A stretch of DNA of 64,000 bases from Geothrix sp. (GTDB taxonomy: Bacteria > Acidobacteriota > Holophagae > Holophagales > Holophagaceae), in contig NZ_CP126625.1 in the NCBI RefSeq assembly GCF_030219325.1, positions 1,724,857 to 1,788,856 of the forward strand, read 5' to 3'. Of this stretch, positions 52,449-60,625 are shown in pieces. The translations under genes were made by a program, and so were the position numbers. Below the pieces are notes generated by a model, which saw nothing but the letters and a program-made list of their open reading frames with translations, made no database searches and was not told the DNA's origin. Within the stretch, counting starts at the first letter, position 1. Every line of letters begins with the position of its first letter.

Positions 52449-55003
52449 CAGGCCTCCCTCCCTAGGATAAACAGGGTCCGGTCATCGCGGTTCTGGGTAT
52501 CGAAGGCGGCGACGTCATGGAAGACCGCCTCGCAGGCGGCGCGGGGGCTTCCCGTCCCCCACAACCGCCGCAGCTGGGAACTGAGCCGGCCCAGGCCGTA
52601 GAGTTCGCCCTCCCGATTCATGGCTTCGGATAGCCCGTCACTGTAGAGCACCATCCACCCCCTGGGGGGGAGTACCCCTTCGATGACCTGCCAGTCGCCA
52701 GGCCCGGCGGGCCGCAGCCCCAGGCCGCGGCCGTGGGGAAGCACCTCGCGGGGGCCCTCTTCGCCCGATTCCTCGAGCACCAGAGCTCCCGGATGGCCGG
52801 CCCGGGCGAGCCGATAGTTCCCGGCCTCGTCCCATTCCAGCAGGATGAGCGTGAGGAACCCCCGGTGGCCGAGCAGCTGCCTCAGGGTGAGGTCAAGCGA
52901 ACAAAGGATCTCCTCCAGTTTCTGATTTTCCGTCTGAGCGGCCTGTTCGAGCAGGGCCGTGGCCTGGGCCATGTAGAGGGCGGCGGCGAGGCCCTTGCCG
53001 CAGATGTCGCCCACGGCAGCGAGCCAGGTGCCGCTGGGTCGGCGCTTGACGAAGAGCAGGTCCCCGCCGGTCTCCAGGGCCGGCTCGAGGCGCAGGGCCA
53101 CGTGGAAGCCCGGGATGGGCGGCACGTGGGAGGTGACCAGGCCCTCCTGGATGCGGCGGGCCGTCTCCAGCTCCTGGCTCAGGCGCTCCTGGACCACCAG
53201 CCGCTGGTGCATCACGGCGGTCTCGAGGACCTGCCCCGCAGCCAGGGCCACTTCGCGCAGCAACTCGCGATCCTCCCGGCCGTAGTTCAGCTCGGCGTAT
53301 TTCCCCCCCAGGAGCACGACGCTGTGGGGCGTGTCACCGGCGAGGATGAGCAGCAGCAGCTGGGCTTCGAGGGCATCCACGTGGGCCCGGGCCGTGCCGC
53401 CCTGGTCGCGGATCCAGTCCGCCTCCTCGCTGCCGAGGCCCAGCACCAGCTCGCGGTTCTCCCGGGCCAGACGGAGGAGGCCCGGGGGGATCCGGAGGGG
53501 TTGGGGGGGGAAGTAGATCCGGCGATCCTCCCGATCCGAGGCCTCGGCCGCAGGCAGCAGGATCTGGCGATCCTCGATGCGCAGGATCTCGAGCAGCTGG
53601 GGCTGGAAGGCTTCGCCGAGGGCCCGGCGGAGGGACTTGACCAGGGCCTCCTCGCTGAAGCGCTTCCTGGGTTCGCGTACCGCGCTGAGGGCGATGTCCC
53701 GGGTGCTGGAGAAGTCGCGCCGGAAGCGGCGGCGGATGCCCTTCAGCAGGCGCCGCAGGGCCCAGCCGAGGGGCAGGGCGAGGATGCCGATGAGGGCCCC
53801 GGCCCAGCCTGGGGGGATGGCGGAGAGGTGCGAGAAGGCCCAGGCCAGGCCACCGAGGTAGGCGGCCACCGTGAGGGCCAGGATGGCCATGTAGCTCACC
53901 CAGCGCAGCAGCACCTTCTGCACGTCGAAGAGCCCGTGGCGGAAGATGGCGTAGGCGAAGCTGATGGGAATGAGCGGGGCCGGCAGGATGAAGATGAAGA
54001 TCTGCCGGCGGAAGAGGAGGCTGTTCCCGTACTTGGCCTGGAGGATCGTCCAGGCCAGCAGGTCGAGGCAGATGGCCGCCGTCACGATCAGGGAGGGCAG
54101 GAGGGCCCTCCGGAGCCGCTCGGGTGCCTTGAACGCCCCCGCGATGAAGAACCCGAGGCCGGTGAGCGCAGCGGCAATGTAGAGAGGGGTGGCCACGATC
54201 CCGAAGGCATTGAGCAGCAGCTTCAGCAGACCGTCCGGCGGCGTGCCGGCAACGGTTTTCAGGACGCCATCACCGGCGATCGCCCAGAAGCGGACCAGCA
54301 CCTGTACCAGGGCCAGCAGGGCGAAGGTCCCGTAGACGGCCTGGAGGACGCGTCGGTGCCTCCGCCATTCCGAAGGGTGCGGGAAGCGCAGGAAGAAGTG
54401 GATCCAGAGCGGGGGCAGGAGTGCCGAGGCGATCCCGGCCATGAGCGTCACCAGCACCAGCATGACCAGGGGCGGGTTGCCGGAGATGGCCGCTCCCGAC
54501 ATCAGCAGGGCCGTGGCCGCCAGGTAGAAGAAGTGGCGCGAGGATTTCCGTTCCGGGGCGGAGAGCACCACCAGCAGGCTCACGGCCCAGGCGAGGATGC
54601 CGTTCGCCAGGAGGGCCAGCTGCACCCAGTCCAGGGGCTTCACCAATCGCACCGGCAGGAGGATCTGGCGCCCCTGGCGTTTCACCGTGTAGATGAGGAT
54701 CGCCCCTTCGGGCTTTCCGTTGATGAAGCGCTGGGCCCTCAGGGTGCCCTCCAGGGTGGCCTCGTAGGCCCGGCCCTGGATCTTCACCAGCTCATCGCCC
54801 TCCAGCAGCCCCGCCTCCTCAGCCACGCCGTCCGGCAGGATCTCGCGGATGACGATCTTCCCCTTCTCCACGACCCAGGAGCACTGGTCGTCCGAACCCG
54901 CATAGACCCACTGGTTGAGGGCGAAGGAGCCCAGGGCCAAGGTCAGGCACGCGAAGCTGATCCACAGCAGGCGCCATCGGATGCGTTTCAGATAGGGGTT
55001 CAT
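52448..55003 (-). CDS. Membrane PDZ / SpoIIE (PP2C-type) phosphatase
   Basis: 851 residues. A first membrane helix (LLWISFACLTLALGSFALNQ), a periplasmic PDZ-like domain (about 40-115; ILPDGVAEEAGLLEGDELVK), seven or more membrane helices (about 125-400), a GAF-like region (about 460-600) and a SpoIIE/RsbU phosphatase (about 625-845) with GGDLLFVKRRPSGTWLAAVG, DICGKGLAAALYMAQATALL, VLYSDGLSEAM and NRDDRTLFILG. A membrane-sensing phosphatase for a partner-switching module is the likely role; no antagonist gene adjacent. The start codon overlaps the opposite-strand ATG of the SDR gene. Confidence 0.9.
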   Translation of the reverse strand: MNPYLKRIRWRLLWISFACLTLALGSFALNQWVYAGSDDQCSWVVEKGKIVIREILPDGVAEEAGLLEGDELVKIQGRAYEATLEGTLRAQRFINGKPEGAILIYTVKRQGRQILLPVRLVKPLDWVQLALLANGILAWAVSLLVVLSAPERKSSRHFFYLAATALLMSGAAISGNPPLVMLVLVTLMAGIASALLPPLWIHFFLRFPHPSEWRRHRRVLQAVYGTFALLALVQVLVRFWAIAGDGVLKTVAGTPPDGLLKLLLNAFGIVATPLYIAAALTGLGFFIAGAFKAPERLRRALLPSLIVTAAICLDLLAWTILQAKYGNSLLFRRQIFIFILPAPLIPISFAYAIFRHGLFDVQKVLLRWVSYMAILALTVAAYLGGLAWAFSHLSAIPPGWAGALIGILALPLGWALRRLLKGIRRRFRRDFSSTRDIALSAVREPRKRFSEEALVKSLRRALGEAFQPQLLEILRIEDRQILLPAAEASDREDRRIYFPPQPLRIPPGLLRLARENRELVLGLGSEEADWIRDQGGTARAHVDALEAQLLLLILAGDTPHSVVLLGGKYAELNYGREDRELLREVALAAGQVLETAVMHQRLVVQERLSQELETARRIQEGLVTSHVPPIPGFHVALRLEPALETGGDLLFVKRRPSGTWLAAVGDICGKGLAAALYMAQATALLEQAAQTENQKLEEILCSLDLTLRQLLGHRGFLTLILLEWDEAGNYRLARAGHPGALVLEESGEEGPREVLPHGRGLGLRPAGPGDWQVIEGVLPPRGWMVLYSDGLSEAMNREGELYGLGRLSSQLRRLWGTGSPRAACEAVFHDVAAFDTQNRDDRTLFILGREA

Positions 55004-55028
55004 GAAGCCTTTGTGGAAGAATGCCCAG

Positions 55029-55763
55029 ATGGAGCGGAATTCTGGGAATGACAGGGCCTGCTGGGTTCTGGTCGGGGGAAGGCGGCGGCTGGGCCGGGCC
55101 TTGGCGGAAGATCTGGCCCGGGATCACGACCTGGTGCTGACCAGCTCAGAGCCCTGGACCGGGGAAGCCTGGGTGGATGGCTTGTCGAAGACGGGAAGGA
55201 TCCGGACGCTCCAGTGGGATGCCGAGAGCCCGGACCTGGTTTCCCGCATGATGGCAGATCTGGACACGTTGGAGACGCAGGGCTGGGTTATTTCAGGAGC
55301 CGTGATTCTCGCCGGATCCTTCCCCGAGAACCCCTTCGGAACCTGGACAGCAGAGGCCCTGGAAGCCACCTGGCGCCTGAACCTGGGCTTCCCCTTCCTC
55401 TGCGCCCAGGCCCTCGCCCCGCGGATGTCGGAAGGCTCGTGCCTCCAGATTCTGCTCGACACCTCGATCCACCGCCCCTGGCTGCAGCGGCTGCCCTACA
55501 GCGCTGCCAAGGCCGGCCTGGCCAGCCTCGTGCCGGGCCTGGCCCAGCTGCTGGCGCCCGAGGTGCGGGTGGTGGGCCACGCCCTGGGCGTGCTGCTTCC
55601 CCAGGAGGGCAGCGATGCCGCCTGGCTGGGCAGCCGCACCCTGCTGAACCGCATCGGCGACCCTGCCGACCTCTGCCGGGCCGTGCGGTTCGCTGCCGAC
55701 AGTCCCTTCCTGACTGGCGAAATCCTGACCCAGGACGGCGGAAGGCGCTGGGTGGACCGATGA
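55029..55763 (+). CDS. Short-chain dehydrogenase/reductase (SDR) family protein
   Basis: 244 residues from ATG 55029 (an in-frame ATG at 55002 lies within the opposite gene's start). Rossmann start WVLVGGRRRLGRALAEDLA (GGRRxLG is the FolM/PTR1-like form of the TGxxxGxG motif), then NLGFPFLCAQALAPRM, YSAAKAGLASL (YxxxK) and a C-terminal DPADLCRAVRFAADSPFLTG and ILTQDGGRRWVD. NAD(P)H-dependent; a pteridine-reductase (FolM)-like activity is possible but unproven. Its stop overlaps the queE ATG, which suggests a deazaguanine or pterin theme. Upstream DNA to the divergent phosphatase is only 25 bp. Confidence 0.8.
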   Translation: MERNSGNDRACWVLVGGRRRLGRALAEDLARDHDLVLTSSEPWTGEAWVDGLSKTGRIRTLQWDAESPDLVSRMMADLDTLETQGWVISGAVILAGSFPENPFGTWTAEALEATWRLNLGFPFLCAQALAPRMSEGSCLQILLDTSIHRPWLQRLPYSAAKAGLASLVPGLAQLLAPEVRVVGHALGVLLPQEGSDAAWLGSRTLLNRIGDPADLCRAVRFAADSPFLTGEILTQDGGRRWVDR

Positions 55764-56428
55764 AATTCAAGGTCAATGAGGTGTTCCACAGCATCCAGGG
55801 GGAAGGCGCCCGGATCGGACGCCCCTGCCTCTTCATCCGCCTCACCGGCTGCCCCCTGCGCTGCGTCTACTGCGACACCGAGTACGCGTTCTACGACGGG
55901 ACCATGCGGGAACTGGATGACCTCCTCACCGACGTGCGTCAGCGCCTGGGCCCCCCAGGCCATGGCCCCAACGCCCCCTTCGTAGAACTCACGGGCGGTG
56001 AGCCCCTGGCCCATCCCCAGGCTCCGGAGCTGCTGCGGGCGCTGCTGGACCTCGGCTATGAGGTGGCCCTGGAGACCGCGGGCAGTCACGATCTGGCCCC
56101 GGTGCCCCGCGAGGTGATCAAGATCGTGGACCGCAAGACCCCGGGGAGCGGCGAAGGCCACCGCTGGCTCGAAGCCAACCTGGACCACATGGTGCCCGGC
56201 CAGGACGAGCTGAAGTTCGTGCTCTGCGATGAAGCCGACTACGCCTGGGCCAGGGCCTGGTGCGCCGAGCGCGCCGTCTGGGACCGCCTGGAAGTGCTGT
56301 TCAGCCCCGTCTGGGGAGGCCTCGACCCCGCCTGGCTCGCGAGGCAAGTCGTGGCCGATGGCCTGCCCGTGCGGGTCCAGGTGCAGCTGCACAAGGTCAT
56401 CTGGGGGGCGCAGCAGAAGGGCGTCTGA
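55760..56428 (+). CDS. queE: 7-carboxy-7-deazaguanine synthase
   Basis: 222 residues. Radical-SAM enzyme of the queuosine/7-deazaguanine pathway: FHSIQGEGARIGRPCLFIRL, the cluster motif CPLRCVYCDTEYAF, FVELTGGEPLAHPQ, and ETAGSHDLAP. It turns carboxy-tetrahydropterin into carboxy-deazaguanine. ATG 55760 overlaps the SDR stop (ATGA). queC, queD and queF are not in the window. C-terminal VQVQLHKVIWG is typical. No terminator hairpin is obvious, though the following 199 nt contain GATCCG/CGGATC arms. Confidence 0.95.
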   Translation: MKFKVNEVFHSIQGEGARIGRPCLFIRLTGCPLRCVYCDTEYAFYDGTMRELDDLLTDVRQRLGPPGHGPNAPFVELTGGEPLAHPQAPELLRALLDLGYEVALETAGSHDLAPVPREVIKIVDRKTPGSGEGHRWLEANLDHMVPGQDELKFVLCDEADYAWARAWCAERAVWDRLEVLFSPVWGGLDPAWLARQVVADGLPVRVQVQLHKVIWGAQQKGV

Positions 56429-56627
56429 CGGATCCGAAGATTCGCGGGATCTCGAGGAACCACGCTGGTCACAGGAGGGGATCGGATCCGTCGCGTCGCC
56501 TTCACGGCGGATCGCTACTCTGTCCCGTCGCACGGGTCCCACGGCCCGGACTCCGGTCGAAACTGGGCCGGGTCCACTCTCCCTATTCCCTTCAATCATT
56601 CCCGCGAATCACCCCACGAGGCATGCG

Positions 56628-57434
56628 ATGACTGGCGTGGATTCCCTGATCGTCCGGACGGCCACGGTCGAACCCATCCCCTCCCTGGAGACTGTTTCCA
56701 CTGGCCTCGTGCCGGGGACGGCGGTGGGGCGATTGTTCCGGGTGTTCTCCGGCATCCTTCGGTACAACCGGCTGGCCGCACGGTGCGAGGCGCTCCACGG
56801 CGGACACCTCCCGTCGAGTGAGCTGCGGACCTTCCTGACGGGGTGGTCCAGCGAGGTGCTGCCCTTGCTGAACCTGGAGGTGCGGCGCCTGGGGAGGATC
56901 GAGCCCCTCCAGACTCCCGCCCTCTTCGTGGGCAACCACATGAGCTACCTGGATATCCCCCTGCTCATGAGCCAGGTTCCCGTGGTGTTCCTGGGCAAGC
57001 AGGAGATCGCCAAGTGGCCTGTCCTGGGGGCCGCGGGACGGCGCGCCGGCATGGTGTTCGTCAAGCGCGAATCGGATGGTTCCCGGCGCCAGGCCGTCCG
57101 GGCCATCGCCGAATGCCTGCAGGCCAGGGGTATGAGCCTGGGGCTCTTCCCCTCGGGCACGACCTCCCTGGATGAAGCCCGGCCCTGGCGCACCGGCGCC
57201 TTCCGGATTGCCAGGGAATTGGGCTTCCCCATCCAGCCCTTCCGGCTGACCTACGAGCCGATCGGGCGGGCCGCCTTCGTCGGCGAGGATCTCCTCCTGC
57301 CGCACCTGTACCGTCTGCTGCAGGCAGGGCGCATCTCGGCCCGGATCGAGTTCGGCGAGCCCAGGATGATCGGGGATCCGGAGGCCGATGCCCGCGAGCT
57401 GTGGGCCTGGAGCCGGGAGCTGGTCCTGGATTGA
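56628..57434 (+). CDS. PlsC-type 1-acylglycerol-3-phosphate acyltransferase
   Basis: 268 residues from ATG 56628 (GAGG site 6 nt upstream). Acyltransferase motifs: NHMSYLDIPLL (HX4D), GKQEIAKWPVLG, GMVFVKRES and LFPSGTTSLDE. It adds an acyl chain to a glycerophospholipid precursor; the unusually long N-terminal portion (about 90 residues before NHMSYLD, predicted hydrophobic segments weak) could be a lid. It converges with the carbon-nitrogen hydrolase, 8 nt apart. Substrate class (lysophosphatidate or other) is not fixed by sequence. Confidence 0.85.
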   Translation: MTGVDSLIVRTATVEPIPSLETVSTGLVPGTAVGRLFRVFSGILRYNRLAARCEALHGGHLPSSELRTFLTGWSSEVLPLLNLEVRRLGRIEPLQTPALFVGNHMSYLDIPLLMSQVPVVFLGKQEIAKWPVLGAAGRRAGMVFVKRESDGSRRQAVRAIAECLQARGMSLGLFPSGTTSLDEARPWRTGAFRIARELGFPIQPFRLTYEPIGRAAFVGEDLLLPHLYRLLQAGRISARIEFGEPRMIGDPEADARELWAWSRELVLD

Positions 57435-57442
57435 GGCCCGGC

Positions 57443-58381
57443 TCAGTCCGGGAGATGCCTGTGGACGGTCTTCACTTCGCCGTCGAACCGGGTGTGCAGG
57501 GTGTCGTCCTGGCTGTCGCGGAAGGTTTGTACGCTGCCGTGGCTGCGGGCGCGGTCCAGGGTCGCCAGGTCGAGGTCGGCGACGATCACTTGTTCCACAT
57601 TGGCCGCCGCCTCGGTGGCGATGCCGTCCATGGGGAAGGCGAAGTCCGCCGGGCTGTAGATGCCGCTCTGGGCGTACTGGCTGGTGAGATCCGTCATCAG
57701 GGGCAGGCTCCCCACCATGCCGGCAGTGACCGTGAAGATCTGGTTCTCGATGGCCCGGGCGCGGGCGCAGGTCGTCACCCGGCAGGTGCCGCGCCGGTCG
57801 TCCGTCATGTAGGGGACCACGAGCAGCTCGACGCCGTGATGGTTGCAGAGGATCTTCACCAGCTCCGGGAACTGGACGTCGTAGCAGATGGCCACGGCGA
57901 ACTTGCCGAAGTCGGTGTCGATGACCAGCAGGTCCCGTCCCGGAGAGAACTTCCAGATCTTCCGCTCGGCTGGGGTCAGGTGGAGCTTCGCCTGATGAAG
58001 CGGGTCGGCCCCGGGGAAGTACACGGAGGCCACGTTCAGCAGCCGGTCCCCCTCGAGGCGGGGCATGGTCCCGCCGACGATGATCCGCTCATAGTCCGTG
58101 GCCAGCCGCTTGAAGAGCCCGTCGAAGGCCTCTGCATGCTCGCCGGCGAGGTGCCGCATGGCCTCGGCGGGTTCGCCAGCGCCATTGTTGAGTCCCATGA
58201 GCTGCACCCCGAGCAGCTCGGGGAACACGATGAGATCCGCGTCGTAGTCATCGGCCACGTCCACGAAGGTCTCCACGTGGTCGGCGAATTCCTGGAAGCT
58301 GCTGATCGTCCGGAGGGCGTACTGGACCGCGCAGACCCGGATGGGGCGGGACATCACGGGTTTGGGGGCCGAGAAGCGCAT
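57443..58381 (-). CDS. Carbon-nitrogen hydrolase (nitrilase superfamily)
   Basis: 312 residues. Catalytic triad visible: Glu in DLIVFPELLGVQ, Lys in KLHLTPAERK, Cys in VAICYDVQFPEL. The domain starts PIRVCAVQYALRTI. Such enzymes cleave amides. ATG 58381 overlaps the upstream GNAT stop (TGATG). In Bacillus YhcX-like proteins and many other bacteria, an N-terminal GNAT domain is fused to this same hydrolase; here they are two adjacent genes totalling 532 codons, about the size of the fused form. ATG 58354 is an alternative start. Confidence 0.92.
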   Translation of the reverse strand: MRFSAPKPVMSRPIRVCAVQYALRTISSFQEFADHVETFVDVADDYDADLIVFPELLGVQLMGLNNGAGEPAEAMRHLAGEHAEAFDGLFKRLATDYERIIVGGTMPRLEGDRLLNVASVYFPGADPLHQAKLHLTPAERKIWKFSPGRDLLVIDTDFGKFAVAICYDVQFPELVKILCNHHGVELLVVPYMTDDRRGTCRVTTCARARAIENQIFTVTAGMVGSLPLMTDLTSQYAQSGIYSPADFAFPMDGIATEAAANVEQVIVADLDLATLDRARSHGSVQTFRDSQDDTLHTRFDGEVKTVHRHLPD

Positions 58382-59043
58382 CAGAGTTCCATGGAGATGA
58401 GGGCGGCACAGTCGGAGCTTTCGGGATCCGAGATGTAGTTCCGCAACAGCCCCCGGACCCGGAAACCCAGCCGCAGCTGCTTCGATAGCGTGGGGTCGTA
58501 GATGAGCCCCCGCTCCACCAGGGCCAGGTAGGCGTCCGGTGGAAGCAGGTCCGCCGCAAAGTGGTACCCGGGCATCCTGGCCCCAGCCACGAAGGAGCGG
58601 CAACCCAGGCGGAGGGCGAGTGCGATGCGCGCCGCATACAGGTGGTGGGCCAGCCCCATGCCCTGGAATTCCGGATCGACGGCCAGGTCCACTCCGTAGA
58701 AGGTGTCACCCTGCGGATCATGGGAGGCCAGAGATCCCCGCTCCGTGATCTCGGACCAGCGATGGGGCCGCAGTGCCCGCTCCGCCGACACCATCATGGA
58801 TGTCGAATCGGCGATCAGGCGGCCCTGTCCATCCAGGATCGACAGCTGACCCTCGGGGAACACTTCGAAGTGCCGCAGCAGGGTCTGGGCGGGCCAGACG
58901 GCTTCGGGGCCGTGGGGTTCGGCATAGACCCGGCGCATGAGTTCGATGACGTCCGGGATGTCCTCCGGTCGGCGCGGCCGGAGGACCCACTCATCGGGAA
59001 GGGAACGGAGGATCGAGGTGGCTGCAATCAGGGCCGGCGTCAT
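58381..59043 (-). CDS. GNAT family acetyltransferase, partner of the adjacent hydrolase
   Basis: 220 residues from ATG 59043 (AGGAAGG 7 nt upstream; frame open to 59100). The GNAT core: LRPRRPEDIPDVIELMRRVY, FYGVDLAVDPEFQGMGLAHH (acetyl-CoA loop), LYAARIALALRLGCRSFVAG and a C-terminal GFRVRGLLRNYISDPESSDC. This is the N-terminal half of the YhcX-type bifunctional GNAT/carbon-nitrogen hydrolase, separated here by a TGATG stop-start. Substrate unknown. Confidence 0.88.
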   Translation of the reverse strand: MTPALIAATSILRSLPDEWVLRPRRPEDIPDVIELMRRVYAEPHGPEAVWPAQTLLRHFEVFPEGQLSILDGQGRLIADSTSMMVSAERALRPHRWSEITERGSLASHDPQGDTFYGVDLAVDPEFQGMGLAHHLYAARIALALRLGCRSFVAGARMPGYHFAADLLPPDAYLALVERGLIYDPTLSKQLRLGFRVRGLLRNYISDPESSDCAALISMEL

Positions 59044-59593
59044 GGCCAATCCTTCCTGGGATTCCATTGCACCCTCTCGGTGAGCCGCGAGTGTGACCAC
59101 GGCGTAAAAGGAACGGTCTGAGTGGGGTCACCCTGGTTCGTGGCGCCTCTGGCCAGGCGAGGAAACCAGGCGGATACGTTCGGAAGCGGACTGAAGCGGG
59201 TCAGAACGGTCTGGATGAGCCCTGATGGGACCAGTGCCGGGACCACCGCGAAAGCTGAAGGGCCAGCAGCTCGATGGCACCCCAGATCAGGGCCCCTCCC
59301 AGGGCCAGGATGGCGATCAGTCGGGTTCGCATGGACAGGGTTCGCATGGGATTCCTTCACAAGGTGGCCGGGTGCGGCACAGGTCCGCGGCGTTTGGCCA
59401 GACGGCGGGAGTGGAAGAAACCAGGAACTGCGGGCCGATGGCGGCAAGAGGCACTGAACGTCAATGTAATCCGCCGGATGCCGTGGCCATGTCGGCGGTG
59501 TGACGATTGCGTGAATCGGAACATTGAGTGGTGGTCCTGGCTCCGTGGCGGGCTATGCTTCGGGCTCTTCCTCCCCCTTCTCTGACCGTGCCC
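59044..59593. other. 550-bp gap, mostly without recognisable genes
   Basis: Holds the small ORF at 59201-59347 and otherwise nothing that I can support. Its base composition is slightly less GC-rich than the flanks and it must carry the promoters of the GNAT gene (leftward) and of the M14-like gene (rightward). No tRNA or repeat seen. Confidence 0.5.
59201..59347 (-). CDS. Small membrane protein, 48 residues, unknown
   Basis: Minus-strand frame of 49 codons between GNAT and the M14-like gene. ATG 59347 has AAGGAA 4 nt upstream. Product begins MRTLSMRTRLIAILALGGAL, a basic start with a single membrane helix (LIAILALGGALIWGAIELLA), then QLSRWSRHWSHQ. The MRT-x-MRT start comes from a near-tandem ATGCGAACC. 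Low information; a coding call rests on the ribosome site and on the helix pattern. Confidence 0.45.
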   Translation of the reverse strand: MRTLSMRTRLIAILALGGALIWGAIELLALQLSRWSRHWSHQGSSRPF

Positions 59594-60625
59594 ATGCTGC
59601 GCCTGCAACTCCTCGACGACCTTGCCAGGTGCATCGACACCGGTGGCGCCCACTTCGAGACGCGCACGCTGTGCGAGGTGACCTGCCAGGGCCAGCGCCT
59701 GCCCGTACAGGCGGTCATGGTGGGCAACCCGGACCTCCGCGTTCCCGCGGTGGGGTTCTTCGGTGGTGTCCATGGGCTGGAGCGGATCGGGGCGGAAGTG
59801 GTCCTGGCCTTCCTGCAGAATCTGGCCGGACGCCTGCGATGGGACACCACCTTGAATGCCCTGCTGGAGTCGGTTCGCATCGTGTTCGTGCCCCTGGTCA
59901 ATCCGGGCGGCATCCTGACCGGAACGCGCGCGAATCCCAACGGCGTGGACCTGATGCGGAATGCGCCCGTGGATTCACTGGAGCGGGTTCCCTGGCTGAT
60001 CGGCGGGCAACGCCTCAGCCCCAGGCTGCCCTGGTTCCGGGGTGAGCCGGACCAGCCCATGGAAGCGGAGAGCCGCGCCGTGTGCGAGGTCGTCACCAGC
60101 GAGCTGTTCACCCACTCCTTCTGCATCGCCGTGGATTGCCACTCGGGCTTCGGCATGGCCGACCGGATCTGGTTCCCCTATGCGCACACCCGGGTTCCCA
60201 TCAGCCACCTCGCGGAGATGCACGCCCTCAAGGACCTGCTCCAGGAGACGCTCTGCAACTACCGGTACGTGTTCGAACCGCAGAGCGGGCAGTACCTCAC
60301 CCACGGCGATCTCTGGGACCACCTTTACCTGGCCTCCCTGCAGCGGCCGGAACGGGTCTTCCTGCCCTTGACCCTGGAGATGGGCTCCTGGAGTTGGGTG
60401 AAGAAGAACCCCCGGCAGTTCTTCTCACTCCTGGGCAACTTCAATCCCCTGATCGAGCACCGCCAGCAGCGGGTGCTGAGGCGGCACGTCCCCTTGCTGG
60501 AATTCTTCGCACGGGCCGCCTGCAGCCATGACCGCTGGCAGCCGTCCGGCAGCGAACGGGCGCGGCACCGGGCGCTGGCCATGGCGCACTGGTACCCGGA
60601 GTTGGCAGGCGGAGAGGGGACATGA
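59594..60625 (+). CDS. M14-like zinc deacylase (succinylglutamate desuccinylase/aspartoacylase-like)
   Basis: 343 residues from ATG 59594; in-frame ATG 59555 and GTG 59528 extend it. Zinc ligands: H and E in FFGGVHGLERIG, third H in VDCHSGFG; the substrate region VNPGGILTGTRANPNGVDLM with the Arg/Asn pair matches M14 and AstE/AspA-type enzymes. C-terminal EMGSWSW carries the candidate catalytic Glu. It should remove an acyl or amino-acid group from a small substrate. The alpha/beta hydrolase gene starts inside its last codon (ATGA), so they form a pair. Confidence 0.75.
   Translation: MLRLQLLDDLARCIDTGGAHFETRTLCEVTCQGQRLPVQAVMVGNPDLRVPAVGFFGGVHGLERIGAEVVLAFLQNLAGRLRWDTTLNALLESVRIVFVPLVNPGGILTGTRANPNGVDLMRNAPVDSLERVPWLIGGQRLSPRLPWFRGEPDQPMEAESRAVCEVVTSELFTHSFCIAVDCHSGFGMADRIWFPYAHTRVPISHLAEMHALKDLLQETLCNYRYVFEPQSGQYLTHGDLWDHLYLASLQRPERVFLPLTLEMGSWSWVKKNPRQFFSLLGNFNPLIEHRQQRVLRRHVPLLEFFARAACSHDRWQPSGSERARHRALAMAHWYPELAGGEGT

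Noticed and set aside
52733-55051. Plus-strand 772-codon open frame
   Set aside because: Lies opposite the well-supported PDZ-SpoIIE phosphatase; composition (Gln, Gly, Glu, Val rich, no motifs) is that of antisense noise.
59040-59457. Overlapping 111- and 135-codon frames in the gap after the GNAT gene
   Set aside because: No motif or ribosome site and unlikely composition; the small minus-strand ORF at 59201-59347 fits better.
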